From assembly GCF_001905145.1 (NCBI RefSeq), contig NZ_LWLB01000008.1:62001-126000 (forward strand): 64,000 bases of DNA. The letters are read 5' to 3'. The notes beneath the pieces are model-generated. The model had not been told where the DNA came from. It worked only from the letters and a program-made list of their open reading frames with translations, and did not search any database. Position 1 is the stretch's first letter. Each line of letters begins with the position of its first letter. This document shows positions 42,829 through 53,905 of this stretch, in pieces. A program made the position numbers and the translations under genes. This stretch comes from Nocardiopsis sp. TSRI0078 (GTDB taxonomy: Bacteria > Actinomycetota > Actinomycetes > Streptosporangiales > Streptosporangiaceae).

Positions 42829-43003
42829 AATTCTCGCCAACACCCCTTGCCCGCACGCGTCCGCGTACGTACAGTCACTTAACACGCATTCAGTGGGCAC
42901 TCGCCCACGCAGGGTCATCCCTGCGCAGACCCGTACGGAACCCGCTAATCCGCGCGTGTCCGAGCGTTGGGCCGCCCTGTCCCCGCTCTCTCCGAAGGAC
43001 ATC

Positions 43004-43867
43004 ATGAGCAGAAGGAAGAACGCCCGCCGCGCCACCACCGCCTCCACGGCGGTGGCCGCCTCCGTCGCCCTCGCGGCGGCGGTCCTCACCGCACCGCACT
43101 GGACCGGGAACACCCCGTCCGAGGCCAACGCCGACCTGAGCGCCGCCCCCGGCGACCTCGTCTGGTCGGACGAGTTCGACGGCCCCGCCGGCACCGCCCC
43201 CAACCCCGCCCACTGGAACCACGAAACCGGCGACCACGGCTGGGGCAACAACGAACTCCAGAACTACACCAACAGCCGCAACAACTCCGCCCTGGACGGC
43301 AACGGCAACCTCGTCATCACCGCACGACAAGAAACCGACGGCACCTACACCTCCGCCCGCATCACCACCCAGAACAAGATCGAACACGCCTACGGCCACA
43401 TCGAGGCCCGCATCAAGATCCCCCGCGGCCAAGGCATCTGGCCCGCCTTCTGGATGCTCGGCTCGGACTTCCCCGACACCCCCTGGCCCCACTCCGGCGA
43501 AATCGACATCATGGAGAACGTCGGCCACGAACCCCACATGGTCCACGGCACCGTCCACGGCCCCGGCTACTCCGGCGGCGCCGGCATCGGCGCCTCCTAC
43601 ACCCACCCCCAGGGCTGGTCCTTCGCCGACGACTTCCACACCTTCGCCGTCGACTGGACCCCCGGCTCCATCACCTGGTCCGTGGACGGCAACGCCTACA
43701 ACACCATCACCACAGCCGACGTGGGCGGCAACCCCTGGGTCTACGACCAGTCCTTCTTCATGATCCTCAACGTCGCCGTCGGCGGCCAATGGCCCGGCTA
43801 CCCCGACGAAACCACCCAGTTCCCCCAACAGATGATCGTCGACTACGTCCGGATCTACGAGAACTGA
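43004..43867 (+). CDS. Secreted glycoside hydrolase family 16 beta-glucanase
   Basis: 287 residues. Signal peptide: basic start 'RRKNARRATT', hydrophobic core, likely cleavage after 'EANA'. The GH16 domain fills the rest: 'DLVWSDEFDGPAG', 'WGNNELQNYTNSRNN', 'GIWPAFWMLGSDFP' and catalytic 'GEIDIMENVG' (Glu166 nucleophile, Asp168, Glu171 acid/base). This subgroup is mostly endo-beta-1,3-glucanases (laminarinases) that cut fungal or algal glucan. No carbohydrate-binding module. The ATG at 43004 follows 'gaaggac'. Confidence 0.93.
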   Translation: MSRRKNARRATTASTAVAASVALAAAVLTAPHWTGNTPSEANADLSAAPGDLVWSDEFDGPAGTAPNPAHWNHETGDHGWGNNELQNYTNSRNNSALDGNGNLVITARQETDGTYTSARITTQNKIEHAYGHIEARIKIPRGQGIWPAFWMLGSDFPDTPWPHSGEIDIMENVGHEPHMVHGTVHGPGYSGGAGIGASYTHPQGWSFADDFHTFAVDWTPGSITWSVDGNAYNTITTADVGGNPWVYDQSFFMILNVAVGGQWPGYPDETTQFPQQMIVDYVRIYEN

Positions 43868-43879
43868 TCCGGTGAACGA

Positions 43880-43910
43880 ATCCCGTCCCCGGCGGCGCCG
43901 GGGACGGGAT
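43880..43910. terminator. Bidirectional hairpin terminator
   Basis: ATCCCGTCCCCGGC (43880-43893), loop GGC, GCCGGGGACGGGAT (43897-43910): a perfect 14-bp stem between the converging glucanase (ends 43867) and alcohol dehydrogenase (ends 43939). Confidence 0.75.
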
Positions 43911-43938
43911 CAGGGGCGGGATCGAGGACGGGGACGGG

Positions 43939-45123
43939 TCAGGGGCGGAAGAGCACCTTGAACACGCCGTCCTGCTTCTTCTGGAACTTCTCGTAGGCGG
44001 TCGGGGCGTCGTCCAGGGACAGGTGGTGGGTGGCGAAGTCCTCCACGCCAAGGCGGTCGGCGTCGTCCAGCAGCGGCAGGATCTCCGGTGTCCAGCGGCG
44101 CACGTTGGCCTGCCCCATCCGCAGCTGGATCTGCTTGTCGAAGAGCGTCATCATCGGCATCGGGTCGGCCATGCCCCCGTAGACGCCGATCAGCGAAATG
44201 GTTCCGCCGCGCCGCACCAGGTCGATGGCGGTGTGCAGGGCGGTCAACCGGTCGACGCCCGCCGTCTCCATCATCTTGGCCGCGGTCCCCTTGGGCAGGA
44301 ACGAGGCCATCCGCTGGGCGAACTTGGCCGAGCCGTGCCCAGCCGCCTCCATGCCGACCGCGTCGATGACCGCGTCCGGGCCGCGGCCGTCGGTGCGGTC
44401 GCGGATCTCCTGGACCAGGTCGTCGGTGCCCTCGGAGGAGTCGAACACCTCCGTTCCGCGGGAGGCGGCACGAGCACGCCGCTCGGACACCGGGTCCACG
44501 CCGAACACCTGTCCCGCGCCCAGGTGGCCGGCGACCCGGCAGCACATGTCGCCGATCGGCCCCAGGCCCAGGACCGCCACCGACCCGCCCTCGGGCACGT
44601 CGGCGTAGCGGACCGCCTGCCATGCGGTCGCCAGCACGTCGGAGAGGAACACGTAGCGGTCGTCGGGTCCTTCCGGGGGCACGGGGATCGCGGTGTTGTC
44701 GGCGTGCGGAACCCGCAGGTACTCGGCCTGTCCTCCCGGCACCGATCCGTAGAGCTCGCTGTAGCCGAAGAGCGCCGCGCCCATGCCCTGTTCCTTCACC
44801 TGGGTGCTCTCGCACTGGCTCTGCAGGCCGCTCCGGCACATGACGCAGTGGCCGCAGGAGATCTGGAAGGGGACGACGACCCGCTGCCCGGGAACCAGGG
44901 AGGTCACACCGCTGCCCACCTCCTCGACCACGCCCATGGGTTCGTGTCCGAGGATGTCCCCGGGGTGCATGAAGGGAGTGAGCACCTCGTACAGATGCAG
45001 GTCCGAGCCGCACAGCCCCGAGGTGGTGACCCGGATGACCGCATCACCGGAGTCCTCGATCCGGGGATCGGGGACGTTCGCGGTCCCGACGTCCCTCGTA
45101 CCGTTCCACACCACTGCCTTCAT
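43939..45123 (-). CDS. Zinc-dependent alcohol dehydrogenase, formaldehyde-dehydrogenase-like
   Basis: 394 residues. MDR fold: catalytic zinc ligands in 'TSGLCGSDLHLY' and 'ILGHEPMG', structural zinc cysteines in 'CGHCVMCRSGLQSQC', and nucleotide loop 'VAVLGLGPIGDMCCRVAG'. The start 'MKAVVWNGTRDVGTANVPDP' and the long insert place it with glutathione-independent formaldehyde / threonine-dehydrogenase-like enzymes. True substrate unknown. The ATG at 45123 follows 'gggggaat'. Upstream, CCGTAGC (45201-45207) and GCTACGG (45233-45239) form a spaced dyad that could be an operator. Confidence 0.87.
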   Translation of the reverse strand: MKAVVWNGTRDVGTANVPDPRIEDSGDAVIRVTTSGLCGSDLHLYEVLTPFMHPGDILGHEPMGVVEEVGSGVTSLVPGQRVVVPFQISCGHCVMCRSGLQSQCESTQVKEQGMGAALFGYSELYGSVPGGQAEYLRVPHADNTAIPVPPEGPDDRYVFLSDVLATAWQAVRYADVPEGGSVAVLGLGPIGDMCCRVAGHLGAGQVFGVDPVSERRARAASRGTEVFDSSEGTDDLVQEIRDRTDGRGPDAVIDAVGMEAAGHGSAKFAQRMASFLPKGTAAKMMETAGVDRLTALHTAIDLVRRGGTISLIGVYGGMADPMPMMTLFDKQIQLRMGQANVRRWTPEILPLLDDADRLGVEDFATHHLSLDDAPTAYEKFQKKQDGVFKVLFRP

Positions 45124-45374
45124 GATTCCCCCTGATCTCACGACGGTCGCGGTCGGTCGTGGCCGCCCACTACCCCGGGTACACCGCGGAAAACGGTCTC
45201 CGTAGCTCTCGGAAAAGAGCGATCGGTTTTCGCTACGGTGGGTAGCGGACATCCACTGTCCGTACCGGTACCGCGTCACGGCGGCCGTCCGCGGAGCACC
45301 TGGCCGGTTCCCGGCCGCCGGGCGGACCCACCGCGTGAGCGGACTCGCCGCCGCCCAGTGCCGAGGAGGCCCCC

Positions 45375-46118
45375 ATGGCCGCGAGGACCACCGCCCGTAC
45401 CCTGCTGGCGGGCGCGGTGGCGCTGCTGCTCCTGTGCGGATGCGTCGTCACCGTCGCGGACCCCGAACCGGAGGAGCGCACCTTCACACCGGGGTCGGAC
45501 CGGCTCACGATCGTGGTGGACAACGGCGACCTGGACGTCTCCCCCGCGCAGACGAACGAGATCCTGGTGAAGCGCTGGGTGTCGGGCCGGTCCGTCCTCG
45601 GCGGCCCCAACGCCACCTGGGAGCTCAACGGGGAGACCCTGTCGCTGCTGTCCGAGTGCGACCAGGAGAGCGCCTGCCATGCCCGCTACCAGGTACTCAT
45701 CCCCGAGGGCATCTCGCTGACCGTCGAGGGCGGCGACGGCCGTGTCGAGGCCACCGCGTTCGGCAAACCGCTGACGATCAGCACCGACGAGGGGGCGGTG
45801 GAGGTGCAGAGGGTCTCCGGTCCCCTCACCCTGAGCAGCGAGGAGGGCGACCTGCGCGCCGGCGGGGTGCGCTCGCGCACCCTGAGGGCCGACACGGGGA
45901 GCGGAAGGATCGACGTGTCCTTCATCAGCGCTCCCGACGACGCCCGGGTGACCACGGAGGAGGGGAACGCGACGCTGGAGTTGCCCGATGCCGCCTACGA
46001 CGTGGACGCCTCCGGCGGAGGGGAGGTCGTCACCGAGGTGGACACGCACGAGGACAGCCCGCACAAGATCGCCGCCGAGACGGACGGCGGCCGGATCCGG
46101 CTGGTCCCCGTCGACTGA
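45375..46118 (+). CDS. DUF4097-like beta-helix lipoprotein
   Basis: 247 residues. Lipobox 'LLLLCGCV' (Cys near residue 22). The rest is a repeated short-strand pattern typical of DUF4097/adhesin-like beta-solenoids: 'LTIVVDNGDLDVSP', 'LTVEGGDGRVEATAF', 'LTISTDEGAVEVQRVSG', 'LTLSSEEGDLRAGGV', 'VTTEEGNATLELPD'. Function unknown; such proteins sit on the outer face of the membrane. The ATG at 45375 follows 'gaggaggc'. It stands alone; the next 278 bp before 46397 hold no recognised gene. Confidence 0.75.
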   Translation: MAARTTARTLLAGAVALLLLCGCVVTVADPEPEERTFTPGSDRLTIVVDNGDLDVSPAQTNEILVKRWVSGRSVLGGPNATWELNGETLSLLSECDQESACHARYQVLIPEGISLTVEGGDGRVEATAFGKPLTISTDEGAVEVQRVSGPLTLSSEEGDLRAGGVRSRTLRADTGSGRIDVSFISAPDDARVTTEEGNATLELPDAAYDVDASGGGEVVTEVDTHEDSPHKIAAETDGGRIRLVPVD

Positions 46119-46396
46119 CCCCCGGTGCCGTGTACCGGCGGCACGCGACGCGTGTGCCGGAGCCACCGGGCTCCTCGCGCGCCGGACGGCGCCGTCATCG
46201 CGGCCGAGGGGCCGGTTCTCCCCGCCCCGCCGACGGCATCCGGCGGTGGGCCCGCCGAGCTGCCCGGCACCCTGACCGACGAGGACGGCGGCCCGCTCGC
46301 CGACCAGGTGGTCGGCTTCTTCCGAGACCCCGGTCCCGGCTTTGGCAACCCAAGGTTGCTCCCCGCGAGTCCCCGTGCCGGACGCGCAGTGCCAGA

Positions 46397-48712
<2,316 letters not shown>

Positions 48713-48755
48713 GGCGGCCGGGGCGGGCCGCCTGCGGCCGCCCCGGCGGGGGTCG

Positions 48756-48956
48756 GGGTTTGCGGGCGGCTCCGCAGTACCGGTCGACCGCCACGGGCTC
48801 GCCCGCCTCGGCCTCGGCGGGCCGCCAGAACGGCGCCGGGACCACGCCGGGCTGCCGCGGTTCGGGTCCGTCGAACAAGCCCGCGACCCCCTCGGGGCTG
48901 CGCAGGTGGTACGGCGCTCGCTCCGTATCGTGCTGCTCGCGAAAAGCGCCGCGCAA
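48756..48956 (-). pseudogene. C-terminal remnant of a SAM-dependent methyltransferase (PF04672 type)
   Basis: The minus strand reads, after an in-frame TGA just upstream of 48956, 'REQHDTERAPYHLRSPEGV', 'LFDGPEPRQPGVVPAPFWRP' and 'VAVDRYCGAARKP'. This matches the end of the actinobacterial S-adenosyl methyltransferase family, whose members finish '..FDG.ELV.PGVV....WRP...YAGVGRKP'. There is no N-terminal SAM domain upstream and no stop after 'ARKP'. It is a relic of a gene whose 5' part is gone. It fills much of the 380-bp gap between 48712 and 49093. Confidence 0.6.
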
Positions 48957-49092
48957 GAGGGATCACCGTGTCCACAGGCCTTCCCGGCGGTGGGGCCGCC
49001 CACGGCACGAAGCCCTCGCGGCCCCGCCCCGCCTTCCCCGATCCCGTCCCCCGGTGCGCGGGGGCACGGAGGTCCGCTCGTACCCTGGTGCG

Positions 49093-49728
49093 ATGCCAGC
49101 TATCTACCTGATCCGCCACGGGAAGGCCTCTCCGGAGGCGGAGGACTACGACGAGTTGAGCCCGACCGGCTACGAACAGGCCCGGCTCCTGGGCGCCGAG
49201 CTCAAACGGCGCGAGCTGCCGGTCCGCCGGGTCGTCACGGGCGCGCTGCGCCGCCAGCGCCAGACCGCGGCCGCGGCCCTGGAGGAGGCGGGGCTGGGCC
49301 TGGAGCCCCTCGGTGACGAGCGCTGGAACGAGTACGACCACCTCGGCCTGCTCGGCTCCCACCCGGCCGGGACGGGTTCCCTCCAGGAGCGGCTCGACGC
49401 CTCCCTGAGCGCGTGGATCGAGGCCGGGGGCAGCGGACCGGGCACCTGGGAGGGCTTCCGTTCGGGGGTGCGCGCGGCGCTGGACGACCTGGTCTCCGGG
49501 CTGGGCCGGGGCGAGACGGCACTGGTGTTCACCTCCGCCGGGGTCATCGCGACGGTGTGCTCGACCCTGCTCGGCACCTCCCCGTCCGGGTTCCTGGCGA
49601 TGAACCGCGTGGTGGTCAACGGCTCGGTGACCAAGCTGCTGCACGGCCGCGGCGGCACCCAGCTGCTGTCCTTCAACGACCACGCCCACCTGGAGCAGGG
49701 CGGTTCCGCGTTGATGACCTACCGCTGA
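49093..49728 (+). CDS. Histidine phosphatase family protein (phosphoglycerate-mutase-like)
   Basis: 211 residues. The 'IYLIRHGKAS' motif (His9 phospho-acceptor) opens the protein; 'LSPTGYEQARLLGAEL', 'VVTGALRRQRQTA' and 'VFTSAGVIATVCSTLLG' follow. The second catalytic His position ('FTSAG' region) has Ser-Ala in place of the usual GH, so activity may be altered. The substrate is unknown. TACCCT six bases before the ATG, with no ribosome site, suggests a leaderless transcript. Confidence 0.82.
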   Translation: MPAIYLIRHGKASPEAEDYDELSPTGYEQARLLGAELKRRELPVRRVVTGALRRQRQTAAAALEEAGLGLEPLGDERWNEYDHLGLLGSHPAGTGSLQERLDASLSAWIEAGGSGPGTWEGFRSGVRAALDDLVSGLGRGETALVFTSAGVIATVCSTLLGTSPSGFLAMNRVVVNGSVTKLLHGRGGTQLLSFNDHAHLEQGGSALMTYR

Positions 49729-49745
49729 ACGCGTGCCCGATGGAA

Positions 49746-49759
49746 ACCGACCGGTCGGT
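49746..49759. promoter_or_regulatory. Perfect palindrome resembling a TetR-type operator (site 1)
   Basis: ACCGACCGGTCGGT is a perfect 14-bp palindrome, nearly identical to the site before the acyl-CoA dehydrogenase (50382). It lies where two genes converge, not in an obvious promoter, so it may act by looping or be a chance or terminator-like element. Confidence 0.3.
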
Positions 49760-49791
49760 ACCTCCTCGCGGGCGGTACCGGCCGGCCTCCC

Positions 49792-50280
49792 TCACCCCGC
49801 CTGGGCCCCGCCCGCCGCCTCCCGGCGCTCGGCGCCACGCCGCAGCACCGCGCGCAGGGCCAGCTCGTAGCCGAAGACACCGCATCCGGCGACGTAGCCC
49901 GCGGCCACCGGCGCGGTCACCGACGTGTGCCGGAACTCCTCGCGCGCGTACACGTTGGAGATGTGCACCTCCACCACGGGCGCCTCGACCGCGTCGATCG
50001 CGTCCCGCAGCGCGATGCCGTAGTGCGCGTAGGCGCCGGGGTTGAGCACCACGCCGGCCCAGCCGCGCGCCTCGTGGATCCGGTCCACCAGAGCGCCCTC
50101 GCTGTTGCTCTGCGCGCACACCACCTCCACGCCCAGCTCCCTGCCGAGGGAGGCCACGCGCCGCTCGACCTCCTCCAGGGTGGTGGTGCCGTACTGCGCG
50201 GGGTCGCGCGTCCCCAGGAGGTTGAGGTTGGGACCGTTGAGCAGCAGGACGGTGCGGGACGGGTCGGACACAGCGGACAT
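49792..50280 (-). CDS. aroQ: Type II 3-dehydroquinate dehydratase
   Basis: 162 residues. Motifs: 'LLLNGPNLNLLGTRDPAQYG' (active-site Asn and Tyr), 'CAQSNSEGALVDRIHEA', 'LNPGAYAHYGIALRDA' and 'VEVHISNVYAREEFRHTSV' (catalytic His). It converts 3-dehydroquinate to 3-dehydroshikimate in the shikimate pathway. About 15 residues extend the C-terminus beyond the usual end. The ATG at 50280 has 'aaggagag' upstream. It is isolated from other aro genes, so it may be a second copy or serve a secondary pathway. Confidence 0.95.
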   Translation of the reverse strand: MSAVSDPSRTVLLLNGPNLNLLGTRDPAQYGTTTLEEVERRVASLGRELGVEVVCAQSNSEGALVDRIHEARGWAGVVLNPGAYAHYGIALRDAIDAVEAPVVEVHISNVYAREEFRHTSVTAPVAAGYVAGCGVFGYELALRAVLRRGAERREAAGGAQAG

Positions 50281-50381
50281 GCGGGTCAGCTCTCCTTCTC
50301 GAGTCGGTGGCAGCCAGCCTAGAGGGCCCGGGCGAGGAGCCCATGGCCCCGGTCACCCCGGAACCGCACGGCAGGTAGCAT

Positions 50382-50395
50382 ACCGACCAGTCGGT
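50382..50395 (+). promoter_or_regulatory. TetR-type operator before the acyl-CoA dehydrogenase (site 2)
   Basis: ACCGAC-CA-GTCGGT (50382-50395), arms fully complementary, 24 bp before the GTG at 50419 and immediately upstream of the ribosome site. TetR-family regulators of fatty-acid genes often use such short palindromes. No such regulator gene is adjacent. Confidence 0.45.
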
Positions 50396-50418
50396 CCACG
50401 ATTCCTAGGAGGCGACCC

Positions 50419-52215
50419 GTGGCGTCCACCCTGCTGTCCGCACGCGACCTGCAGTTCCTGCTCTACGAGTGGCTCGACACCGAGGCGCTCACCAGCCGTC
50501 CCCACTACGCCGACCACTCCCGCGAGACCCTCGACGCGGCTCTGGAACTGGCCGAGCGCGTGGCCACCGACCACTTCGCGCCGCACAACAAGGCCAACGA
50601 CGCCAACGAGCCCCACTTCGACGGCGAGCGCGTCCACGTCATCCCCGAGGTGGGGAAGGCCCTGGAGGCCTACGCCGAGACCGGCCTGAGCGCCGCCGGG
50701 ATGCCCGCCTCCGTGGGAGGGGGCCAGCTCCCGCACGCGGTCTCCAGCGCGTGCAGCGCCTACTTCCAGGCCGCCAACCTGGGCACCTCCGCCTACCCCT
50801 TCCTCACCGCGGGCAACGCGCGCCTGCTCCTGGCGCACGGCAGCCCGGAGCAGATCGACACCTGGGTGCTTCCCATGGTGGAGGGGCGCTTCACCGGCAC
50901 CATGTGCCTGTCCGAGCCGCAGGCGGGCAGCTCCCTGGCCGACATCACCACCCGCGCCGAGGCCGGGGAGGACGGCACGTACCGGCTGTTCGGCAACAAG
51001 ATGTGGATCTCCGCGGGCGACCACGAGCTGACCGAGAACATCGTGCACCTGGTGCTCGCCAAGATCCCCGGCGGCCCGCCCGGGGTCAAGGGCATCTCCC
51101 TGTTCGTCGTGCCCAAGTACCTGCTGGAGGACGACGGCTCGATCGGCGAGCGCAACGACGTCGTGCCCGCCGGACTCAACCACAAGATGGGCTACCGGGG
51201 CACCGTCAACGCGCTGCTCAACTTCGGCGAGGGCCGCCACACCCCCGGCGGGCGGCCGGGCGCGGTCGGCTACCTGGTGGGCGAGCCCCACCAGGGGCTG
51301 CAGTACATGTTCCACATGATGAACGGCGCACGGATCGGGGTGGGCGCGGGAGCCACCGCCGTCGGCTACACCGGCTACCTCAAGTCCCTCTCCTACGCCC
51401 GTGAGCGCCTTCAGGGCCGGCCGCTGGGCGCCAAGGACCCCGCCCAGCCGCAGGTGCCGATCATCGAGCACACCGACGTGCGCCGGATGCTGCTCGCGCA
51501 GAAGAGCTACGTCGAGGGCGCGCTCGCCCTGGTGCTGTACTGCGCCCGGCTGGTGGACGAGACCGCCAGCGCCGAGGACGAGGACGTCCGCCGACGCGCC
51601 CACCTGCTTCTGGACGTGCTCACCCCGATCGCCAAGAGCTGGCCCTCCCAGTGGTGCGTGGAGGCCAACAGCCTGGCCATCCAGGTGCACGGCGGGTACG
51701 GCTACACCCGCGAGTACGACGTGGAGCAGCACTACCGGGACAACCGGCTCAACCCGATCCACGAGGGCACCCACGGCATCCAGGCCCTGGACCTGCTGGG
51801 GCGCAAGGCCGTGCTCGACGACGGCGCCCGGCTGACGCTGCTGCTGGAGACGGCGCGGGAGACCGTGGCCCGCGCCCGGGAGCTGGGCGGCCCCGAGGCC
51901 GAGTACGCCGAGCTGCTGTCGGCGGCCCTGGACCGGACCGCGGAGACGGCGGCGGCGGCCTGGGCCGAGGGCGACCCGGCCGTGGCACTGGCCAACGCCA
52001 CCCCCTACCTGGAGGCGGTGGGCCACGTGGTGGTGGCGTGGCTGTGGCTGGAGCAGCTGGTGGCCGCGCACGGCCGCGAGGGCGGCTTCTACGAGGGCAA
52101 GCGCGCCGCGGCGGCCTACTTCTTCCGGCACGAGCTGCCGCGCACCGGCCCGCAGTTCGACCTGGTGGCCTCCCGCGACCGCACCGTCCTGGACGTCTCG
52201 CCCGACGTGCTCTGA
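50419..52215 (+). CDS. Acyl-CoA dehydrogenase (FadE-type, with C-terminal extension)
   Basis: 598 residues. N-terminal alpha domain; beta-domain FAD motif 'GTMCLSEPQAGSSLADITT'; 'LFGNKMWISAGDHELTENI'; C-terminal helical domain with 'QVHGGYGYTREYDVEQHYRD' and catalytic 'IHEGTHGIQALDLLGRK' (Glu449). The extra 130-150 residues at the C-terminus match the long acyl-CoA dehydrogenases of actinobacteria (FadE5-like). It oxidises acyl-CoA to enoyl-CoA in beta-oxidation. The GTG at 50419 follows 'aggaggcgaccc'. The last 44 bp have a near-copy at 53203-53246. Confidence 0.92.
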   Translation: MASTLLSARDLQFLLYEWLDTEALTSRPHYADHSRETLDAALELAERVATDHFAPHNKANDANEPHFDGERVHVIPEVGKALEAYAETGLSAAGMPASVGGGQLPHAVSSACSAYFQAANLGTSAYPFLTAGNARLLLAHGSPEQIDTWVLPMVEGRFTGTMCLSEPQAGSSLADITTRAEAGEDGTYRLFGNKMWISAGDHELTENIVHLVLAKIPGGPPGVKGISLFVVPKYLLEDDGSIGERNDVVPAGLNHKMGYRGTVNALLNFGEGRHTPGGRPGAVGYLVGEPHQGLQYMFHMMNGARIGVGAGATAVGYTGYLKSLSYARERLQGRPLGAKDPAQPQVPIIEHTDVRRMLLAQKSYVEGALALVLYCARLVDETASAEDEDVRRRAHLLLDVLTPIAKSWPSQWCVEANSLAIQVHGGYGYTREYDVEQHYRDNRLNPIHEGTHGIQALDLLGRKAVLDDGARLTLLLETARETVARARELGGPEAEYAELLSAALDRTAETAAAAWAEGDPAVALANATPYLEAVGHVVVAWLWLEQLVAAHGREGGFYEGKRAAAAYFFRHELPRTGPQFDLVASRDRTVLDVSPDVL

Positions 52216-52381
52216 GGGGTCGCGGAAGGGGGCGGGCCGCCGCGTCCGGGGCCCGCCGACGGGTGGGGGCGCGCGCCCCGTCCTGGACGGCGGTGTGCCG
52301 GAGGTGGTCTCCCCCGCCCCCGCCCGGTCCCGGGCGCCGGGGTGCGTGCCCCGTTTCCACCGCGCGGGCTCCGCGGCCGGT

Positions 52382-53014
52382 TCAGCTCGTGACGTGCCGC
52401 TCCAGCCACTCCAGGAGGGGGCGCAGCGCCCGCCAGTCGGCGCGGACGGTGTCCAGGAGCGCGGGTGAGCACAGCTCGCCGGAGCGCTCCACGTGGTGCT
52501 CGGCCCCCAGGGAGCGGTAGCGCAGCAGGTGCACGCGCGGGTGGTCGCCGCCGTAGCCACGCGGGTGGGTCTTGAGGGTGTCCCCGACGAGGTCGAAGCC
52601 CTGACCGGCCAGTTCGTCGACGATCCGGTCCAGGCGCGGGCCCTCGCGGCCGTCGTCGACGCCCTCGCGGAAACGCTGGACCTGCGCGCTCGACATCGCG
52701 TGGTAGCCCGCGCCGACCCACAGTCCGTCCAGGCCCAACTGGAGGTAGCGGCCGACCGTGCCCTGCCCCTGACCGGCCAACCCCACGTGGGTCTTGTAGG
52801 GGCTCTTGTCGTGGGAGAAGCGCGTGTCACGGTTGGGTCGGCCCACCTTCATCGGACCGAACTCCTCCTCCAGCGCTCCGGCCAGGGCGCGGGCGGGCTC
52901 GCGCACGGCGCGCACGTAGACCTCGTGGTGGGCGTGGAAGTACTCCTTGGAGTTGTCGCGGGCCAGCCCGTCGAAGAACGTGAACGTCTCCTCGGTGAAG
53001 CCGGTGAAGTCCAT
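52382..53014 (-). CDS. DUF2461 family protein
   Basis: 210 residues. The family start 'FTEETFTFFDGLARDNSKEYF' is close to intact, followed by 'VGRPNRDTRFSHDKSPYKTHVG' (its hallmark, in two parts) and 'GLDGLWVGAGYHAMSSAQVQ'. DUF2461 proteins are widespread and of unknown function. The ATG at 53014 follows 'gaggagaggg'. It is located between the acyl-CoA dehydrogenase, on which it converges, and a 344-bp gap with a relic of that gene's end. Confidence 0.88.
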   Translation of the reverse strand: MDFTGFTEETFTFFDGLARDNSKEYFHAHHEVYVRAVREPARALAGALEEEFGPMKVGRPNRDTRFSHDKSPYKTHVGLAGQGQGTVGRYLQLGLDGLWVGAGYHAMSSAQVQRFREGVDDGREGPRLDRIVDELAGQGFDLVGDTLKTHPRGYGGDHPRVHLLRYRSLGAEHHVERSGELCSPALLDTVRADWRALRPLLEWLERHVTS

Positions 53015-53202
53015 CCCTCTCCTCACACGATGGTGGCCGGTGCGCCCTTGGCGCCCTACCCCGCGGTGGTCCCCCGAACCCGCCGGCCAACAGCCTCCGA
53101 CGACCACCGTCCCGTCGGCGGCCGTTCCCCGGTAGGGGCCGGCGTCGGCCATCGCGCTTCCCCCTTCCCCGGGAGGTGTACCCGCGCGTGAGGGGCCCGG
53201 TC

Positions 53203-53246
53203 CCCGCGACCGCACCATCCTGGACGTCCTCCCCGACGCGCTCTGG
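53203..53246 (+). pseudogene. Remnant of an acyl-CoA dehydrogenase 3' end
   Basis: 44 bp match the last 44 bp of the acyl-CoA dehydrogenase (52172-52215) at 38 positions without gaps; in frame it reads RDRTILDVLPDAL, against RDRTVLDVSPDVL. The stop TGA has become TGG. It lies in the 344-bp gap 53015-53358, otherwise empty. It suggests a former tandem copy or segmental duplication around the DUF2461 gene. Confidence 0.55.
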
Positions 53247-53358
53247 CCGGGGGCCGGTCGGCAGCACTCGCCCACAGCACGCACAATGAAGGAATCCCCT
53301 CCCCTCTCTCCAGGACGGACCCGCGGGTTCTCGTCGAACCGATCTCCTGAGGAAAGCC

Positions 53359-53859
53359 GTGAAGAATGATCTGCGCGCCCATGTCGCCGTGGGCCACCAC
53401 GCCGAGCGGGCCGTCCCCTGGACCGTGCTCCTCGCGGTGCCGGGGCTGTGGATTCCGGACCTTCCCGCCTGGGCCCTGGCACTGGGTTTCGCGCCGATGT
53501 ACGCGGCCATGGCCCTGCACTGGGCGACCCACCGCGGCAGGTTGTGCGAGCTGTGCGCGGCCGACATCCCCCTGAGCGGCTCGGAGGTCGCCGAACGGTG
53601 GCGGCGCCCCCTGCGCACCTTCCACTGGGTCGCCGAGCACATGGGCCGCGCCGCCCTGGTGGCCGCCGCCGTGGTGATCGCGCTCGGGTTCCTCGTCCCC
53701 GCAGCGGGGGTCTCCCTGTTCTTCGTGCTCGTCTCGACGGGCCTGCTGTGGGCCATGCGGCACTCGCGTGTCGCGGTGTGGTGCCCCTGGTGCAGGCACG
53801 GGGGCGGTGAGGACGAGGAGACGCCGGTGGTGCCGCCCCGGCCCACGGTGACCGCCTGA
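53359..53859 (+). CDS. Membrane protein with two CxxC motifs
   Basis: 166 residues, not recognised. Two hydrophobic hairpins (about 19-53 and 92-135) surround a cytosolic or external loop with 'LCELCAADIPLSG'. A second pair, 'WCPWCRHGGG', follows the last helix. The CxxC pairs could bind one zinc ion or act as a redox pair. The GTG at 53359 follows 'tgaggaaagcc'. Single gene; neighbours point away or toward it. Confidence 0.65.
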   Translation: MKNDLRAHVAVGHHAERAVPWTVLLAVPGLWIPDLPAWALALGFAPMYAAMALHWATHRGRLCELCAADIPLSGSEVAERWRRPLRTFHWVAEHMGRAALVAAAVVIALGFLVPAAGVSLFFVLVSTGLLWAMRHSRVAVWCPWCRHGGGEDEETPVVPPRPTVTA

Positions 53860-53905
53860 TCCGGCCCCCGGCCGTCCCCTCCCCGGGCCCCGCCGGGGGC
53901 GGGGT

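Noticed and set aside
52266..52279. GGGGCGCGCGCCCC palindrome after the acyl-CoA dehydrogenase as a terminator
   Set aside because: Self-complementary with no proper loop, and such GC strings are common by chance at this base composition.
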